64,000 nt of DNA from the NCBI RefSeq assembly GCF_017308015.1, contig NZ_JAFKFW010000027.1, positions 1 to 64,000 of the forward strand, read 5' to 3'. The notes under the pieces were generated by a model. It saw only the letters and a list, made by a program, of their open reading frames with translations, did not search any database and was not told where the DNA came from. Shown here in pieces: positions 46,088-55,318 of the stretch. This DNA is from Allobosea sp. GTDB taxonomy: Bacteria > Pseudomonadota > Alphaproteobacteria > Rhizobiales > Beijerinckiaceae. How positions within the stretch are numbered: the first letter of the stretch is position 1; each line of letters starts with the position of its first letter. Both the position numbers and the translations under genes were made by a program.

Positions 46088-46366
46088 AGAGGTGGTTTTC
46101 GGGCGATCGCCCGGCCCGGAAAGGTCTCTTTGCGTTGACAGGACGGGAGGAGCGACCCATATGCATGGGCCGGCCCGCCCGCCAATCGGGTGCCGATCCT
46201 GCCATTCTCATGCATTTTTGGTGTGCAGCATGCAGGGCCTGCCGTCCGATAGGCGCTGGAAGCGGGGCTGCCGCGCGTCGATTTCGATACCAATCCGGCC
46301 GGATCTGGATTATCTCGCCCGCGCGGGCCGATGCAATGTCCGTAACAACCCGAGAGAAGATCACCC

Positions 46367-46741
46367 TTGAAGAACCCGAACGACCGCAGCTTTACCGACC
46401 GCCAGTCCAATTCCGCCAATGCCAAGAAGGCTCTGCTTGAGCGTTTCAAGGCCCGGCCGAAGGCCGACGACCCGGTGATGGTGCAGCGACGCGCGGAGCG
46501 GGAAGCCATCGCCCAGGCCCGCGCCGAGCGCGAAGCCGAGAAGGCGAAGATCCGGGCCGAGAAGGAGCGCCTGGAAGCGATCGAGCGCGCGCGCATCGAA
46601 GAAGAGAAGCGCCAGGAAGAGCTCGCCCGCGAGGTTGCCCGCAAGGCGGAGCAGGCCAAGCGCGACGCCGAGCGTCCGCGTAAGGTGCTGCTGGAGGCCG
46701 TGCAGTACATGCAGATGCGGACCGCCGGCAAGCGCCGCTGA
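46367..46741 (+). CDS. DUF6481-type charged coiled-coil protein
   Basis: 124-aa very hydrophilic protein, almost entirely a predicted coiled coil of Arg/Glu/Ala (residues about 38-105). The N-terminal NPNDRSFTDRQSNSANAKKALLE is the conserved DUF6481 start. It is widespread in Hyphomicrobiales; function unknown. A TTG start is used, preceded by AGAGAAG. Monocistronic. Confidence 0.7.
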   Translation: MKNPNDRSFTDRQSNSANAKKALLERFKARPKADDPVMVQRRAEREAIAQARAEREAEKAKIRAEKERLEAIERARIEEEKRQEELAREVARKAEQAKRDAERPRKVLLEAVQYMQMRTAGKRR

Positions 46742-46992
46742 CGCCAGGAATTTCCGCATATCCGTGAATGCGATCTGGGGCGCCGTGAGCGCCCCTTTTC
46801 ATATCCGCTCGACCGCGCCGGCAGCGTCTGCGCCGGCCCCCGGCTGCTCTTCGGGCAAAAAACACCTATCCGTTCCGTATCGACCTATCGGCAAATCCGA
46901 GCATGCAGATTAATGTGCCTGCCGGATTGAACCTTTTTCCTGCTCGCCGCGACAACCGGATGCGAGCCGGGATGCCTGGCCTTCGAGGGGCA

Positions 46993-47553
46993 ATGCATAC
47001 GGAATCGGACGAGGATCTCGTCAAACGGATCGCCTCTGGTGACCGGCTCGCGATGAAGGTGCTGTTTTCGCGGCACCAGGTGCGAGTCTACCGTTTCGTG
47101 CTGCGGCTCGTCCGCGACGAGACGCTTGCCGAGGATGTGATCAGTGACGTGTTCATGGATCTGTGGCGACAGGCCGATCGGTTCGAGGCTCGCGCCTCGG
47201 TTTCGACCTGGCTGCTCGCCATTGCCCGGAACAAGGCCTGGTCGCTTTTGCGCAAGCGCCGTGATGCCGAGCTGGACGAGGATTATGCCGAAAGCCTCGA
47301 GGACGACGCGGACGGCCCCGAGGTCGTACTGCAGAAACAGGACAAGGGTCTCGCGATCCGCGCCTGCTTGGGGCGTCTTTCGGCCGAGCATCGCGAGGTC
47401 ATCGACCTCGTCTACTACCACGAGACCTCCGTCGAGGAGGTCGCGCGGATCGTCGGTATCCCCGAGAACACCGTCAAGACCAGGCTTTTCCACGCCCGCA
47501 AGAAGCTGGGCGAGATGCTCAAGGCCGATGGCATCGACCGCGGCTGGCCCTGA
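46993..47553 (+). CDS. ECF-type RNA polymerase sigma factor
   Basis: 186-aa group-4 sigma factor. Region 2 (about 18-85) includes VYRFVLRLVRDETLAEDVISDVFMDLWR; region 4 (about 120-175) includes LSAEHREVIDLVYYHETSVEEVARIVGIPENTVKTRLFHARKKL. ATG 46993 follows AGGGGC; an in-frame ATG at 46903 would add 30 residues unlike the family. The anti-sigma gene follows after 48 bases. The stimulus is unknown. Confidence 0.92.
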   Translation: MHTESDEDLVKRIASGDRLAMKVLFSRHQVRVYRFVLRLVRDETLAEDVISDVFMDLWRQADRFEARASVSTWLLAIARNKAWSLLRKRRDAELDEDYAESLEDDADGPEVVLQKQDKGLAIRACLGRLSAEHREVIDLVYYHETSVEEVARIVGIPENTVKTRLFHARKKLGEMLKADGIDRGWP

Positions 47554-47601
47554 GACATTGAATTCCATGAGGAGCGGCCCCGCCGCCCAGGGAGTGGCGT
47601 G

Positions 47602-48294
47602 ATGAACGACAGCATCGCAAGCGATCCGAAGCGCCGCGAACTCGAGGAACTGCTGCCCTTTTATGCAAACGGCCGGATTTCCGACGCCGACAAGCGCCGC
47701 GTCGAGGCCGCGCTCACTGCCGATACCGAGCTCGCTGCCCGGCTCGACCTCATCCGCGACGACATGGCCGAGACTGTCCTGCTCAACGAGAGCCTCGGTG
47801 CACCCTCCCACAAGGCGCTCGAAAAGCTGATGGCCGGGATCGAGGCCGAGGCCCGCCCGGTGCCGCTTCTGGCACGTGCCCAGGAAAACAGTCGCGGGTT
47901 GCTGGGCTGGCTCGGCGGGGTCCTCGCCGCCCAGACGCCACGCCGCCTGGCCTATGCCAGCGCTGCGGCCGTCGCGTTGATCGCGATGCAGGGGGCTGCG
48001 ATCACGACCCTGGCGCTGCGCAATGGCGGCTCCGGATTCCAGACCGCTTCGGCGCCGGGTGCCCGGCCGTCGGAAAGCTATGTCCTGCTGAGCTTCTCGC
48101 CTGAGGCGCGGGCCGGCGAAATCGCCTCCTTCTTCAAGCGCTTCGACGCGTCGGTGGTCGACGGGCCGCGCGCCAACGGCTTCTTCAAAGTGCGTGTCGG
48201 CGATGCTTCCCTGTCCTCTGCCCAAATCGATGCGATCGCGACGCGGATGAAGGGCGAGAGCGCCATTGTCAGCTTCGTCGCGCCAGCGCCCTGA
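47602..48294 (+). CDS. Membrane-anchored anti-sigma factor
   Basis: 230-aa protein with an N-terminal anti-sigma domain (ELEELLPFYANGRISDADKRRVE, residues about 12-60), one transmembrane helix (LAYASAAAVALIAMQGAAI, about 115-135) and a periplasmic C-terminal domain. The zinc His-x3-Cys-x2-Cys motif of ZAS anti-sigmas is absent. It most likely holds the preceding sigma factor at the membrane. GGGAG precedes the start; a GTG directly upstream is also in frame. Confidence 0.85.
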   Translation: MNDSIASDPKRRELEELLPFYANGRISDADKRRVEAALTADTELAARLDLIRDDMAETVLLNESLGAPSHKALEKLMAGIEAEARPVPLLARAQENSRGLLGWLGGVLAAQTPRRLAYASAAAVALIAMQGAAITTLALRNGGSGFQTASAPGARPSESYVLLSFSPEARAGEIASFFKRFDASVVDGPRANGFFKVRVGDASLSSAQIDAIATRMKGESAIVSFVAPAP

Positions 48295-48355
48295 TCCGGC
48301 TGGCGTGGCGGCAAGGCGCCATGGCATGATGTGGTTGTCGCAGGAGGGCCAGGCC

Positions 48356-49846
48356 ATGCTGCCGTTCCCGCTCGTTCGCAGAACATTTTCGGTTCGGCGC
48401 CTCGCCGGTGTCGGGCTGCTCGCATGCGCGCTTGCGCTCGTGCCGGGATCTGCTTTCGCCCAGCCGGCAGGCGGAACCGGGGACGGCCGGGACAAGCGCA
48501 TCGCGCCGACGGCGAGTCCGCAGCAGCCGACGGCCGGCAATACCCCGAGCCGGTCGATGCGCGTGCCACCCGGTTCGTGGCTCCAGCCGCGGACCCAGCG
48601 CAGCATCGTTCCGGCGCTGGAGGAGACACGTTTCGTCCCCGACGAAGTGCTGTTCGAGCTCGCCCCCAATGTCGAGGCGGAGGCGGTGCTGCGCCGATAT
48701 GGTGCGACCTTGATCGCGCGCCAGCGCTTCGAGCTCGCCGGCGTCACGATCATTCGGGCGAAAATCGAGGCTGGGCGCGACCTGCGTGCCGTGCTGACCG
48801 AAATGGCCGATGATACCAGCATCGCCGGGGCGCAACCGAACTTCCTCTTCGAATTGCAGCAGGACTCGCTATCCGGGACCGGCACGCCGGCGGGCCCGAC
48901 AACGGCGTCCTCCGATCCGAGCATGCCTGCGCCGACGCCGGGCTTGCGGCTGGCCGACCCTGCGACAGCGGCGCGCGGCAGCGCGGCGGTGCGACGCATC
49001 CTGCCGCCGCAATATGTTGTCGACAAGCTGCGCCTCGGCGAGGCGCGCAAGCTGGCGCAGGGGCGCAATATCCGGGTCGGCTTGATCGATTCCGGTGTCG
49101 ATATGGAGCATCCGGAAATCCGTGGCTCGGTCCTCGGTTATCTCGATGCGATCGACGGGCTGGCGACGCCGCACGCCCATGGCACCTCGATGGCAACGGC
49201 GATCGTCGCGCATGGCGAACTCCAAGGCATTGCTCCGGCGGCCCGCCTGATCGTTGCCCGAGCCTTCGGCGGCCCGCAGGCAGCTTCCGCCAATGGCAAA
49301 TCGTTCCAGATACTCACCGCGCTCGAATGGGTCGTGCAGCAGCGCGCCAAGGTGATCAATCTCAGCTTCGCCGGCCCGCAGGACCGCTTGCTTTCGAAGG
49401 CGCTGTCCGGGGCCAAGGAGCGCGGCGTAATCACGGTCGCCGCCGCCGGCAATGGCGGTGCCCGGTCGGCCCCGCTCTATCCCGGTGCCGATCCGAGCGT
49501 GATCGCGGTGACGGCTACCGATGCCGAGGACAAGGTCTTCAGCGATGCCAATCGCGGCGCTTATGTCGCGGTCGCGGCACCCGGCGTCGACGTGCTGACG
49601 GCCGAGCCCGGCGGGCGCTATGCCTTCACCTCCGGCACCTCGATCGCTGCCGCCCATGTCACTGCCCTGATCGCGCTTCTGCTTGAAAAGCAGCCGGAGC
49701 TCGATGCCGACAGCGCCCGCCGGGTGCTCGCCGAAAGCGCGATCGATCTCGGCTCGCGCGGGCGCGATCCGGTCTATGGCGCGGGCCGGATCGATCCGCC
49801 GGCGGCGCTTGCCCGCGTTCTGCCGGTCGCGACGGCGCGGCCCTGA
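48356..49846 (+). CDS. Secreted subtilisin-like serine protease (S8)
   Basis: 496-aa exported protease. Signal peptide VRRLAGVGLLACALALVPGS then AFAQP (cleavage after AFA). A prodomain-like segment (about 80-150) precedes the S8 domain with Asp in VGLIDSGVDMEHPE, His in HAHGTSMATAIVAHG and Ser in SGTSIAAAHVTALIALLLE. It lies 61 bases after the anti-sigma gene and may be part of its regulon or even act on it, which is inference. A GGAGG site supports ATG 48356. Confidence 0.92.
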   Translation: MLPFPLVRRTFSVRRLAGVGLLACALALVPGSAFAQPAGGTGDGRDKRIAPTASPQQPTAGNTPSRSMRVPPGSWLQPRTQRSIVPALEETRFVPDEVLFELAPNVEAEAVLRRYGATLIARQRFELAGVTIIRAKIEAGRDLRAVLTEMADDTSIAGAQPNFLFELQQDSLSGTGTPAGPTTASSDPSMPAPTPGLRLADPATAARGSAAVRRILPPQYVVDKLRLGEARKLAQGRNIRVGLIDSGVDMEHPEIRGSVLGYLDAIDGLATPHAHGTSMATAIVAHGELQGIAPAARLIVARAFGGPQAASANGKSFQILTALEWVVQQRAKVINLSFAGPQDRLLSKALSGAKERGVITVAAAGNGGARSAPLYPGADPSVIAVTATDAEDKVFSDANRGAYVAVAAPGVDVLTAEPGGRYAFTSGTSIAAAHVTALIALLLEKQPELDADSARRVLAESAIDLGSRGRDPVYGAGRIDPPAALARVLPVATARP

Positions 49847-49893
49847 CCGGCCTGCGCTCTTGACCTTCGCGGCCGCATCGGCCTGATGGCGCG

Positions 49894-51048
49894 ATGCCGC
49901 GTCCGAAACTTCTGTTCGTCGCCACCGAGGACTGGTTCTTCGCCTCGCATTTCCTGCCGCTGGCGCGAGCCGCGCGCGAGCTCGGCTTCGACGTCGCGGT
50001 GATCGCGCGCGAGCGCAACCATCGGCGCATGATCGAGGCGGCGGGCGCCCGGTTGATCGGGCTGGAAGCCGAGCGGCGCAGTCTCGATCCGCGGGCACTG
50101 TTCAGGCAGGTCGCGGCGCTGAAGCGTCTGATCGCGGCGGAGAAGCCCGACATCCTGCATTGCATCGCGCTGAAGCCGATCGCGCTGGCCGGGCTTGCCG
50201 GCAAGCTGGCGGGTGTCGAGCGTCGGGTCTATGCGCTGACCGGGCTCGGCTTCCTGGGGGCCAGGCAGGGGGTGCTTGCAGCAGCGGCCCGTTTCGTCGC
50301 CATCACCTGGCTGCGCGGCGCCATCGATGGGCCGCAGGTCCGGTTCCTGTTCGAGAACCCGGACGATCCCGTGACGCTCGGGCTCGATCCCTTGGATGCC
50401 GCCAAGGTTGCGATCGTCGGGGGGGCCGGCGTCGACCCGCTGATCCTGATGCCCTCGCCGATGCCGCCGGCACCGCCGCTCAAGGTCGCGCTGGTCGCGC
50501 GCATGCTCTGGTCCAAGGGCGTTGATCTAGCCGTGGAAGCGGTCCGCCTCGCGCGAGCCGAGGGCGCGAAGATCACGCTCACCATCCATGGCGCACCCGA
50601 CCCGTCCAATCCGAAGGCGATTCCCGAGACGACCCTGAAGCAATGGGCGGCGCGGCCGGGCATCGCCTGGGCCGGGCCGACGCGCGATATCGAGGGTGTC
50701 TGGAAGGCGCACCATCTCTGCATCCTGCCGTCGCGGGGCGGGGAGGGACTTCCACGCACGATCCTGGAAGCGGCGGCCTGCGGCCGGGCGATCTTGACCA
50801 CGGATGTGCCGGGCTGCCGCAGCTTCGTCCGCGATGGGCAGGACGGCATGGTGGTCCCTGCCGACGACGCCGCAGCGCTGGCACGGGCGCTCGTCATGCT
50901 CGCGGGTGCTCCGCGGCTTGCCGAACGCATGGGCGAGAGTGCTCGCGCCCGCCTGCTCGACGGTCATACCGAGCGTGATGTGATGAACTGCGTGAAGACG
51001 CTCTATCTCAGCCTGCTGGGGCGCACCGCGCCGGACGCGACCACATGA
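49894..51048 (+). CDS. Glycosyltransferase family 4 protein
   Basis: 384-aa GT-B fold glycosyltransferase. The N-terminal acceptor domain starts LLFVATEDWFFASHFLPLARAA; the C-terminal donor domain has VALVARMLWSKGVDLAVEAVRLA and the E-x7-E-type ILPSRGGEGLPRTILEAAACG. It probably acts on envelope polysaccharide; donor and acceptor are unknown. Its last bases overlap the next start (ATGA). Confidence 0.88.
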   Translation: MPRPKLLFVATEDWFFASHFLPLARAARELGFDVAVIARERNHRRMIEAAGARLIGLEAERRSLDPRALFRQVAALKRLIAAEKPDILHCIALKPIALAGLAGKLAGVERRVYALTGLGFLGARQGVLAAAARFVAITWLRGAIDGPQVRFLFENPDDPVTLGLDPLDAAKVAIVGGAGVDPLILMPSPMPPAPPLKVALVARMLWSKGVDLAVEAVRLARAEGAKITLTIHGAPDPSNPKAIPETTLKQWAARPGIAWAGPTRDIEGVWKAHHLCILPSRGGEGLPRTILEAAACGRAILTTDVPGCRSFVRDGQDGMVVPADDAAALARALVMLAGAPRLAERMGESARARLLDGHTERDVMNCVKTLYLSLLGRTAPDATT

Positions 51049-51704
51049 GCGCCGACGCGCTCCTCGATCGTGAAGCCTTCATTCGCGCCCATACACGGCT
51101 GCTGCCGGTGCCGTATGCGCCGGAGATCGCGCTGCATGTCGCCGAGGAGGCGACCGAGCTCTGGCAGAAGACGGAGGATGAACTCGCGGTGATCGGCTTG
51201 CCGCCGCCGTTCTGGGCCTTCGCCTGGGCCGGCGGGCAGGCACTCGCGCGCTATCTGCTGGACCATCCCGACATCGTTGCCGGCCGCCGGACACTGGATT
51301 TCGCTTCTGGCTCCGGCCTCGTCGCCATTGCGGCGGCCAAGGTTGGTGCCGGCCCCGTCGAGGCCTGCGATATCGATGCGTTCGCTGCGGCGGCGATCGC
51401 CATCAACGCGACGGCCAACGCCGCCGCCGTGACGCCGCGCTGCGAGAACCTGATCGGTCGCGACGAGGGCTGGGACGTCGTCTGCGCCGGCGACGTCTGC
51501 TACGAGCGCGAGATGGCGGAGCGCGTGATCGGCTGGCTGCAAGGCTTGTCGGCGCGGGGCGCGACCGTACTGATCGGCGATCCCGGCCGCAGTTACCTGC
51601 CGCGCGAAAGGCTGGAAGCGGTCGCGACCTACGAGGTGCCGGTGACCCGCGCACTGGAGGACGCCGAGATCAAGTGCAGTTCGGTCTGGCGGCTCGTCGG
51701 GTAG
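51045..51704 (+). CDS. SAM-dependent lysine methyltransferase, ETF-beta/L7-L12 type
   Basis: 219-aa seven-beta-strand methyltransferase. The phrase PPFWAFAWAGGQALARYLLD is the hallmark of the ETFBKMT group, which in mitochondria methylates electron-transfer flavoprotein beta, and in a bacterial homologue also ribosomal L7/L12. The SAM-binding LDFASGSGLVAIAAA and CAGDVCYERE (acidic post-II) are present. Translationally coupled to the glycosyltransferase by ATGA. Confidence 0.82.
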   Translation: MSADALLDREAFIRAHTRLLPVPYAPEIALHVAEEATELWQKTEDELAVIGLPPPFWAFAWAGGQALARYLLDHPDIVAGRRTLDFASGSGLVAIAAAKVGAGPVEACDIDAFAAAAIAINATANAAAVTPRCENLIGRDEGWDVVCAGDVCYEREMAERVIGWLQGLSARGATVLIGDPGRSYLPRERLEAVATYEVPVTRALEDAEIKCSSVWRLVG

Positions 51705-51725
51705 GCGCGCCGCCAAGTCGAACGA

Positions 51726-53237
51726 CTAGGCAGCGCGCTGCCGGACCGTGCCGGCGGCGACGACGCCCTGTTCGGTCCGGAAGGCTGAGACCAGCCGGTT
51801 GAGCTGTTCGATCTGGTCGAGCAGCACGCGCGCCGAGGCGGCGCTCTCCTCGGCCAGCGCAGCGTTCTGCTGTGTGATCTCGTCCATGTGACTGACGGTC
51901 TGGCTCATCTCCTCGATGCCGTTGGCCTGCTCGCCGGAGGCCGAGGAGATTTCCTCGACCGTGCTCGAGACCTTGGCGGAAGCCGCGACGATGCGGTCCA
52001 GCGTCTCGCCGGCCCGGCGGACGAGCTTGACGCCCTCGGCAACCTCCGCATCAGAGGAGGAAATCAGGCCGGTAATGTCCTTGGCGGCACCGGCGGAACG
52101 CTGGGCCAGAGCCCGGACCTCGGCCGCGACGACGGCAAAGCCGCGCCCGGCATCGCCCGCCCGAGCCGCCTCGACGGCCGCATTCAGCGCCAGCAGGTTG
52201 GTCTGGAAGGCGATGCCGTCGATCACATCGGTGATCTCCGAGATGCGCTTCGAGGCGTCTTCGATCCGCGCCATCGCTCCGACCGCGCTGCGTACGATGT
52301 CGCCGCCGGTACGTGCGACATCGGCGGCTTCGTCGGCCAGCGAGACGGATTCACGCGAAGCCTGGGTCGAGGCCTTGACCGAGGCCGCGAGTTGCTCGGT
52401 GGTGGCGGCGCTCTCCTCCAGGGCGGAGGCCTGCTGCTCGGTGCGCATCGAGAGATCCTGCGCGCCGGTGCTGATCTCCTGCGAGGACGCGGCGATCGCG
52501 GTCGAGGTCGCCTTGATCGTGCCGACCATCTCCTGGAGGCGCGCCATCGCGCTGTTGAAATGGTCGCGGATCTCCGCGTATTCGGCCGGAATCTCGGCGC
52601 TCATGCGATAGGTCAGGTCGCCATCGGCGAGCGCGGCCATGCTCTGGCTGACGCAGGCGATGGCCTGGTCGCGAGCGGCCGCCTTGGCTTGCTCGGTGAT
52701 CTGAGCCTCGGCCTCCGCCTTCAGCCGCGCTTCTTCCGAGGCTTCCAGATAGACGGTGATGGCGTAATCCATGTCGAGCAGCGCCGCCTTGACGATGGCG
52801 CCGATCTCCGCGGAGCGCTCGGCCGCGCCGGGCATGCGCCTGCCCAGCGCATTCCTCGGCCACCGCGCTTCGAGCACGCCGGCGAGCATCTTTTCGAGGA
52901 TCAGCGCGTAGCCGCCGATATACCAGCGCGGTTCGAGGCCGATGCGGGCATGGACCTTCCCGACCGTGGTGACGGCGCCGACATAGTCTTGGTCGAATTT
53001 TCCGGTAGCGATGCCGCTCCAGTGCTGAATCTGGCGCTGCTTTGCGCTTTCGATGTGCTGCTCGCTGCTAAAGAAGCTACGGGTCTCAGGAAAGCTCCGC
53101 AGTTGGGCGTAGAAGGCGTCGAGGGCGGCGGGGATGGCGGTACCCAACGCGTCGCCGACGTCGTGGATGCGGTCCTGAGCGGCCTGATCGAGGCCGATGA
53201 ACGCCAGACGCCTGGCGAGATGGTCGGGGACGGACAT
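51726..53237 (-). CDS. Globin-coupled methyl-accepting chemotaxis protein
   Basis: 503-aa soluble transducer. N-terminal protoglobin sensor (about 10-165) with proximal His in [20 protein letters not shown], the HemAT-type signature; a short HAMP-like linker [19 protein letters not shown] (about 190-245); and the MCP signalling domain (about 250-495) whose hairpin tip is [25 protein letters not shown]. No transmembrane helices, so it is cytoplasmic. It likely mediates O2 or NO taxis. No che genes are nearby. Confidence 0.92.
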   Translation of the reverse strand: MSVPDHLARRLAFIGLDQAAQDRIHDVGDALGTAIPAALDAFYAQLRSFPETRSFFSSEQHIESAKQRQIQHWSGIATGKFDQDYVGAVTTVGKVHARIGLEPRWYIGGYALILEKMLAGVLEARWPRNALGRRMPGAAERSAEIGAIVKAALLDMDYAITVYLEASEEARLKAEAEAQITEQAKAAARDQAIACVSQSMAALADGDLTYRMSAEIPAEYAEIRDHFNSAMARLQEMVGTIKATSTAIAASSQEISTGAQDLSMRTEQQASALEESAATTEQLAASVKASTQASRESVSLADEAADVARTGGDIVRSAVGAMARIEDASKRISEITDVIDGIAFQTNLLALNAAVEAARAGDAGRGFAVVAAEVRALAQRSAGAAKDITGLISSSDAEVAEGVKLVRRAGETLDRIVAASAKVSSTVEEISSASGEQANGIEEMSQTVSHMDEITQQNAALAEESAASARVLLDQIEQLNRLVSAFRTEQGVVAAGTVRQRAA

Positions 53238-53356
53238 GAAACGGCGCTTCCCAATTGGGCGTGTTGGCTGTGGCTGGTCCCCTGTCTCGCGCAGCCCGGG
53301 TTAATAGCGGGTGATGGCCCGGTTGACCTTGGTCAATCGAGCCGCGGCGGAATGTC

Positions 53357-53992
53357 TCAGTCGCCAGCGCCTTCGGCCTCGTATTTGTCGAGAAATGCTT
53401 CCACCGACAGATGACGAAAATCGGCCAGCGCGGCGCGCAGACGGGCATGGTCCCAGTCCCACCAGCTCAGCGCTTGCAGTCTCGCCGCGATCTCTTCGGG
53501 AAAGCGTCGCCGGATCGGCCGGGCGGGATTTCCGGCGACGATGGTGTACGGTGCGACATCCTTGGTGACGACAGCGCCGCCCGCGACCACCGCCCCGGTA
53601 CCGATCGAGCGGCCGGCAAGCACGATCGCGCCATGGCCGATCCAGACATCGTGGCCGATCACGACCGCATGCGCGCGGCGCCAGTCGAAGAAGGCCTCGT
53701 CATCCTCGGCATCATCGAAATATGCGGCGGCACGATAGGTGAAATGCGATTGGCTGGCCCGGTGCATCGGGTGGTTGCCGGGATTGATCCGGGTCATCGC
53801 CGCGATCGAGCAGAACTTGCCGATTGTCGTGTAAATGACATTCGCATCGTTCACGACGTAAGAGTAGTCATCCATCGTCGACTCGACGAAGCTGGTGCGC
53901 GCGCCGATCGCAGTGTAGCGGCCGAGCGTCGCCTGCTTCACCTGGGCGGTCGGGTCGATCAGCGGTTCGAGTCCGAGCTTCTTCGCAGCCAT
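53357..53992 (-). CDS. Hexapeptide-repeat transferase of phosphonate metabolism
   Basis: 211-aa left-handed beta-helix acetyltransferase-like protein (xenobiotic acyltransferase/TIGR03308 type). Hexapeptide repeats run from [16 protein letters not shown] and [16 protein letters not shown] to [36 protein letters not shown]. Such genes are regularly found in phn clusters. AGGAGAGGG precedes the ATG at 53992, which shares CATG with the phnN start on the other strand. Confidence 0.86.
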   Translation of the reverse strand: MAAKKLGLEPLIDPTAQVKQATLGRYTAIGARTSFVESTMDDYSYVVNDANVIYTTIGKFCSIAAMTRINPGNHPMHRASQSHFTYRAAAYFDDAEDDEAFFDWRRAHAVVIGHDVWIGHGAIVLAGRSIGTGAVVAGGAVVTKDVAPYTIVAGNPARPIRRRFPEEIAARLQALSWWDWDHARLRAALADFRHLSVEAFLDKYEAEGAGD

Positions 53993-54581
53993 GTCCTTAC
54001 CCTCTCCTGATATCGCGATCCCCGCTGCTCAGACGGGCGTGCTCGTTCTCGTGGTCGGTCCCTCCGGAGCGGGGAAGGACACGCTTATGGACGCGGCGCG
54101 GACCGAGCTCGCGGCCGATCCGCGCTATCGCTTCGCCCGCCGCCTGATCACCCGGCCCGCCATGGCCGGTGCGGAGGATCACGATACCTGCGACGAGGCG
54201 GGCTTCGACGCGACCGAGGCCGATGGCGGGCTGGCGCTGAGCTGGCGGGCACATGGGTTGAGCTACGGCATTCCGGTGACCGAGCTCACCGGCATCGGCG
54301 CGGGGGCGGTGGTGATCGTCAATGTCTCGCGGCGCGCGATCACGGCGGCGGAGCGATTGGCTGAGCGCGTGATGGTGCTCAACATCACTGCGCCGGTGGA
54401 GGTACTGGCACAGCGGCTGGCGGCGCGAGGCCGTGAGAGCGAGGCCGATATCGCGACGCGGTTGAAGCGCGAGGCGCCCCTGACCACCGAGCGTGCCGAG
54501 ATCGTCACGATCATGAACGACCGCAGCATTGCCGAGGCAGCGGAAGAGCTGCTGACCGTGTTGCGAGGGCTGGGGCGGTAG
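53991..54581 (+). CDS. phnN: Ribose 1,5-bisphosphate phosphokinase PhnN
   Basis: 196-aa guanylate-kinase-like enzyme making PRPP from ribose 1,5-bisphosphate in C-P lyase catabolism. Walker [11 protein letters not shown] lies at residues about 23-32. Other marks are [16 protein letters not shown] and [16 protein letters not shown] 53991 overlaps the start of the divergent transferase gene (CATG, 53990-53993) and has no clear ribosome site; GTG at 54039 gives the length nearest to E. coli PhnN and is a serious alternative. Confidence 0.88.
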   Translation: MSLPSPDIAIPAAQTGVLVLVVGPSGAGKDTLMDAARTELAADPRYRFARRLITRPAMAGAEDHDTCDEAGFDATEADGGLALSWRAHGLSYGIPVTELTGIGAGAVVIVNVSRRAITAAERLAERVMVLNITAPVEVLAQRLAARGRESEADIATRLKREAPLTTERAEIVTIMNDRSIAEAAEELLTVLRGLGR

Positions 54582-54622
54582 CCGATCTTGCCGTCGAACC
54601 GTCCCCTCGGAAGACCGCATGC

Positions 54623-55318
54623 CTAGCCGAAAGCGTAGGAATCGATCAGGCGGAAGCGGCCGGCGCGGTCGTCCTGTTTGAACAGCGCGAAGCGGTCGAT
54701 CCTGACCGGACCTGCCGGTAGAGCCGCCGCATAAGCGGCTTCGAGAGCCTGTTTCACCGGCCCTGCATGCTCAGCCGGCAGCGATCCGGTCAGAGTCATG
54801 TGGAAGCGGAAGGCATCGCCGACATAGGGGTAGCCATAGGCTTCGAGATAGGCGTGCTGGGCTGGGGTGAGCGGGCTTTTCAGGCGCCTGACCTTGTCCG
54901 TTTCGGAAAGCGGCGCCCGGAAGAGTTCGAAGGCCTGCACCGTCGCAAAGGCGAAGCGCTGCAAGTCAGGACTGGGCTCGGACGGCGTCAAGGCAACAAA
55001 GGAGCCGAGCGCCGTAACGCTCAAGCCCGTCAGTTCCACAGCATCGAGCCCGGCGGCATGGTTGCGGGCGAAGGCGCGCAACTGCTCCTCGCTGCGCCCG
55101 TCGGCAAGTTCGAAGGGCGCCTTCAGCGTGGCGTGGAAGCCATACCGGCGAGGTTCCTCGATACAGGCGGGCCATGAGGCGGGATCGCATCCCGGCGGAA
55201 CCGCGAAAGGCAGATCCTCGCCGGTCAGCGCGTCATAGCCGAGTGTCGCGCTGCCGAAGCGCCAGAGGGCGCTCTCGGCAGAGGGGGCGTAATAGACGGC
55301 GTAGCGCGGCTTGCTCAA
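54623..55318 (-). CDS. DUF1045 2H-phosphoesterase of phosphonate metabolism
   Basis: 231-aa protein of the TIGR03223/DUF1045 group. Two 2H motifs, GFHATLKAPF (about 60) and FRFHMTLTGS (about 170), place it in the 2H phosphoesterase superfamily, whose members cleave cyclic phosphodiesters. It probably opens the cyclic ribose phosphate from PhnJ/PhnM chemistry, standing in for PhnP. Its start overlaps the phnM stop (ATGA). Confidence 0.88.
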   Translation of the reverse strand: MSKPRYAVYYAPSAESALWRFGSATLGYDALTGEDLPFAVPPGCDPASWPACIEEPRRYGFHATLKAPFELADGRSEEQLRAFARNHAAGLDAVELTGLSVTALGSFVALTPSEPSPDLQRFAFATVQAFELFRAPLSETDKVRRLKSPLTPAQHAYLEAYGYPYVGDAFRFHMTLTGSLPAEHAGPVKQALEAAYAAALPAGPVRIDRFALFKQDDRAGRFRLIDSYAFG

